Assembly (NCBI GenBank): GCA_020444475.1
Contig: JAHLKV010000002.1
Coordinates: 248,001-312,000, forward strand
DNA from: a bacterium
GTDB taxonomy: Bacteria > Zixibacteria > MSB-5A5 > GN15 > FEB-12
Direction of reading: 5' to 3'
Length of the DNA stretch: 64,000 bases
The notes beneath the pieces were generated by a model, which searched no databases, was not told the DNA's origin, and saw nothing but the letters and a program-made list of their open reading frames with translations. Positions 61,205-64,000 of this stretch are shown in pieces. Numbering within the stretch: position 1 is the first letter of the stretch; each line of letters starts with the position of its first letter. The translations under genes and the position numbers were made by a program.

Positions 61205-63496
61205 CTACTGCTTCACGCGAGCCAGTACCGCAGTGAACGGATTCATCACGATCTTGTCAACCTCGCCGTCGAGCGGCAACACGAATTCGGCACGGTTCCC
61301 TTCGAGCCAGGCGGTTCGGTAGACCGTCCGCCGGTCGTCGTAGCGAATCTCGAACGGCATCAGCGTGCGAAAGTTATCGGGGCCGGATTCAAGTGTGACC
61401 GTGCACCGCGCCTGCCGCCTGGTCGCCTCTGATTCAATATCGTACACAAACCGGTATTCCGGCAACTCGTTATGGTAGACCCATTGATCAAAAAACCAGC
61501 CCATGTCCGTACCGGTGAAGCGTTCGACCGTGTGCCGAAAATCGCTCGTGGATGCGGTCGCGCCGCGATACGTTTGGTGGAACTCTTTAAGCATCTCGAA
61601 AAACCGGCTGTCGTTCCGGGTTTCCCAATCGGTCAGAAGGGTGCGGAGCATATGGAGAACAAACGCTCCCTTCTTGTAAATGATCAGGTTGTAGTCGCCT
61701 TCGGTCTTGGTCGAGGCGGTCCGCCGTCCGAGAATCACCGGGCCCGACTCGGCCCCGTCGAAGAAGAGGTATTTGCGGGCCGAGAAGATGTCGTCGGCGT
61801 ATTCCTTCAGCTTATCATAGTAACGATCATCCCCTTTGGCCTGTTGCAAATACAATAGCGAGGCATAGGTGGCGAAACCTTCGGAAAGCCATTGGTCATG
61901 ATATGTTTCGTAACCGAGCGAACTTCCCCACCACTGGTGGGCAACCTCGTGGGCGCGGAAGAGGTGGTCTTCCCCCCAATTGTCGGTGCTGATGAAGGTG
62001 TTGGCCCCCATGTGGATAAAGCCGGGAAACGACTCGCCGTGGGAGTAGAATATCTCGCCGACGACCAGCCGGTCGAATGGAAACGGTCCAAACGTGTTCG
62101 AAAAGAGCTCGAGACAGGCCACAATATCGTCGCCAACGTCGTTGTACGTACTTCTGCCGGATCCTTTCAGGACATTCCGGTGCAGTGGCTCATTGTAGTA
62201 GACAGAAACCGGCGGAGTTCCGTCGCCCCCAAACTCATAGCGTGTGAACCAACCGATGTTAAACGACAGGTTGGTCACCGGTATTTCGGCCTCCCAGTGC
62301 GTGTACAGCGTATCGCCGGTCGTTGTGGAGTCGATCAGATCGGCTGAGACGATAAAGGTCAGATCGCGCGGTGTGCGAAAGCGAATGGAGTAGGTCGACC
62401 GACGCCCGAAACCGTAGCGGGGATACCATGAGGCGCCGGCATCGACCTTAAACTCCCCCGCCTCTCGTTTGGCGATATCGCCGTGGTAGTAGTAAGACAG
62501 CCGCAGGGAATCGTCGGGATTATACGGACGATCGAACAGCAGGTATAACCCCTCGGACTTATGGGAGTCGTTTTCGTAGCGCACAAACGGTACTGCACTG
62601 CCGAATCGATCTCTAATGGAATCCACCTCAAGCTCTTCATGAAGCGCCATACGCACGAACTGGGTGCTTTCGTCGAGAACATCATAGGTGATTGTGGCGC
62701 TGCCCCGGAACTCTCCCCCGTCGCTCAGAGCGGCCTCGATTTCGACATGACGCGGACTGAGCTGGTCGGTCGCGTGGCCGTTGACGGTGGCGTACGACTC
62801 GTCGATGTCATCCACATAGCTGGAGACCAGTTCCATGAACTGCTCCCCCGGGATGTTGTGATCACGAACCAAGTGCACCGGCTCTCGTCGATAGGGATCA
62901 TACATGTACGCGGTGTGACTTCGGTCTTCCAGCTCCGTCATCACCAGCAGGAACGGGTCCGGCCCGGGATGAACCAGCGCGCGCATGACCGAAAAGGTAA
63001 ACAGGGAATTCTCATGGCGGACCAGCGGCCTGAGAAGTTGCTCGAACGACCGTCGCGTTGCGAGCGATGTTTCTGCGCCTGTCCGGCCCCCTGTGTGTTC
63101 GATTACGGAACGAAGTGAATCATCAAATAGAATCAGCGCTGAAGTGACAAACTGGTCGAGGGAATCGGTGTCGTAGAACCTTCGAACCTGGTCGCGCTCG
63201 ATCGAGACCGGCGGTACGAACCGGAAGCGCGCTTTCCCTTCGAAATAGGCGGCCCAGCGCATCGGACCGGTTTCCGACGTGGTCGGCTCCAGCCAGATGA
63301 ATCGCCCGGTATCAATCGTAAACGTGAAGCTGTGGTGTTCTATTGTCAGATCGCCGACAGCCTGTGCGACCGTGTCAAGCCCGGCCTTCGGCATCGAGCG
63401 AAGGTTCTGAGCCCAGATTGAGCTGTCCGATGGTCTTTCGGCCAGCGCCGTGGAAGCTAACAGAACACACAGGGCTGTCAGGAGCGCTCGGTGCAT
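61205..63496 (-). CDS. M1-family zinc metallopeptidase, exported
   Basis: A 763-residue protein with a signal peptide ending near STALAER. The zinc motif HEVAHQWWG (His516, Glu517, His520) is followed after 18 residues by Glu539 in WLSEGFATYAS, the HEXXH-18-E of gluzincin aminopeptidases. The classical GAMEN exopeptidase loop is replaced by a PGFIHMGAN-like segment, so exopeptidase specificity is uncertain. It is seven bases after the M48 gene and 49 bp before the degenerate paralogue, so all three are probably in one operon. Confidence 0.9.
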   Translation of the reverse strand: MHRALLTALCVLLASTALAERPSDSSIWAQNLRSMPKAGLDTVAQAVGDLTIEHHSFTFTIDTGRFIWLEPTTSETGPMRWAAYFEGKARFRFVPPVSIERDQVRRFYDTDSLDQFVTSALILFDDSLRSVIEHTGGRTGAETSLATRRSFEQLLRPLVRHENSLFTFSVMRALVHPGPDPFLLVMTELEDRSHTAYMYDPYRREPVHLVRDHNIPGEQFMELVSSYVDDIDESYATVNGHATDQLSPRHVEIEAALSDGGEFRGSATITYDVLDESTQFVRMALHEELEVDSIRDRFGSAVPFVRYENDSHKSEGLYLLFDRPYNPDDSLRLSYYYHGDIAKREAGEFKVDAGASWYPRYGFGRRSTYSIRFRTPRDLTFIVSADLIDSTTTGDTLYTHWEAEIPVTNLSFNIGWFTRYEFGGDGTPPVSVYYNEPLHRNVLKGSGRSTYNDVGDDIVACLELFSNTFGPFPFDRLVVGEIFYSHGESFPGFIHMGANTFISTDNWGEDHLFRAHEVAHQWWGSSLGYETYHDQWLSEGFATYASLLYLQQAKGDDRYYDKLKEYADDIFSARKYLFFDGAESGPVILGRRTASTKTEGDYNLIIYKKGAFVLHMLRTLLTDWETRNDSRFFEMLKEFHQTYRGATASTSDFRHTVERFTGTDMGWFFDQWVYHNELPEYRFVYDIESEATRRQARCTVTLESGPDNFRTLMPFEIRYDDRRTVYRTAWLEGNRAEFVLPLDGEVDKIVMNPFTAVLARVKQ

Positions 63497-63503
63497 GAAC
63501 CCG

Positions 63504-64000
63504 CTAAGATCCTTCGGGATGATACGATCGCACGAACGCCATTCGCTTGCTCAACGCCGGATGGGAGTAGAACCAGAACTCGATAATCTCCGGCGGATTT
63601 GGATCGGAGAGGTTGTATACCGACAGCTTGTCAAACGCGATCGCGGCATCGTCGCCCGATACGCCGGTGATGTCCATGCCGTAGATATCCGCCTGATGTT
63701 CCATATAGCGGGAGGCGTAGTTGTCGACCGGCTGGAACACGAAAGAAATCACCGATACGGCGATCAGCACCAGCGGCAGCGATGCGATATCTTCGAGTTT
63801 GTCGAATTTGAAGACACCGCTGAACATGCGTATCACCGGGTGGATAATCAGATCAGTCAACCAGAGGGCAAACAGCATAAACAGAACGAAGAGACCGAGG
63901 CCCCACCAGATATGGTTCATGACATAGTGTCCCATCTCATGCCCCATGACGAACCTGATCTCGTTAAGTGAGAAATTCTCTATCATCGTATCGTACAGCA
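63504..64000 (-). CDS. M48 metallopeptidase (Ste24/HtpX type), N-terminus cut by window edge
   Basis: The C-terminal ~165 residues of a membrane zinc peptidase. The frame is open through the right edge. The motif MGHEMGHYVMNH gives HEXXH. Two hydrophobic segments follow (GLGLFVLFMLFALWL and LPLVLIAVSVISFVF), and the third zinc ligand is probably the Glu of ASRYMEHQADIYG. The order and the YSHPALSKRMAFVR end match Ste24-like CAAX/quality-control proteases in the inner membrane. The true start lies outside the window. Confidence 0.88.
   Translation of the reverse strand, partial: LYDTMIENFSLNEIRFVMGHEMGHYVMNHIWWGLGLFVLFMLFALWLTDLIIHPVIRMFSGVFKFDKLEDIASLPLVLIAVSVISFVFQPVDNYASRYMEHQADIYGMDITGVSGDDAAIAFDKLSVYNLSDPNPPEIIEFWFYSHPALSKRMAFVRSYHPEGS

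Overview
The window is a gene-dense, GC-rich chromosomal segment from a free-living Gram-negative bacterium. It looks like a member of the FCB superphylum, possibly candidate phylum Zixibacteria, but no rRNA or other decisive marker is present, so this is inference. The support is two secreted proteins ending in type-IX-secretion-like C-terminal domains (an NYPNPFN motif with a C-terminal lysine-rich end), outer-membrane barrels and menaquinone genes. No tRNA, rRNA, prophage, CRISPR array or intact insertion sequence was found.

Layout. 0-1.7 kb: menaquinone genes (menE, partial, and a hotdog thioesterase), tail to tail. 1.8-8.4 kb: a minus-strand surface-fibre locus with five small secreted DUF4402-type or related subunits, a PapD-like chaperone and a large usher-like outer-membrane protein. 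8.6-16.8 kb: a secreted seven-repeat propeller, ferritin, polyphosphate glucokinase, a lipoprotein, oligopeptidase B, YjbQ, ThpR and a sugar-nucleotide epimerase. 16.8-17.5 kb: a palindromic tandem array and dispersed repeats. 17.5-22.6 kb: a secreted subtilisin and two poorly known proteins around a second repeat cluster. 22.6-27.1 kb: a Mn/Zn/Fe-type ABC importer operon with its DtxR-family repressor, in which one permease carries a fused DtxR-like domain. 27.4-37.0 kb: an M20 amidohydrolase, a propeller protein, a YbbR-like protein, tsaD, a radical SAM fusion, rsmB and a PASTA protein. 38.4-44.8 kb: the conserved ffh-rpsP-rimM-trmD-rplS block, then two paralogous cysteine-rich proteins, rsmD, rnhB and yraN. 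45-52 kb: ispG, a cytochrome c lipoprotein with a small membrane protein, two Nudix hydrolases, methylglyoxal synthase, a molbindin and an NFACT protein. 52-56 kb: a TetR regulator, a decaheme cytochrome and an MtrB-like barrel interrupted by an in-frame TGA. 56-57.1 kb: a dense repeat region. 57.1-64 kb: fumC, two tandem M1 peptidase homologues (one with a destroyed zinc site) and a partial M48 peptidase.

How the genes work together. The DUF4402/chaperone/usher locus reads as a self-contained chaperone-usher-like export system. The decaheme cytochrome plus barrel reads as an MtrAB-type conduit for electrons across the outer membrane, which would be fed by the menaquinone pathway whose genes lie at the left edge. 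The metal importer is probably controlled by its own repressor through a perfect palindrome just upstream.

The most unusual features are: (1) the in-frame TGA in the MtrB-like barrel, with a hairpin just downstream; (2) the chaperone-usher-like locus built on DUF4402 subunits; (3) a pair of adjacent proteins sharing a C-x3-C-x8-C-x3-C signature; (4) many intergenic hairpins with a GTAG or GTGG foot, the hallmark of REP elements moved by RAYT transposases, with stems that differ in sequence but stay complementary.
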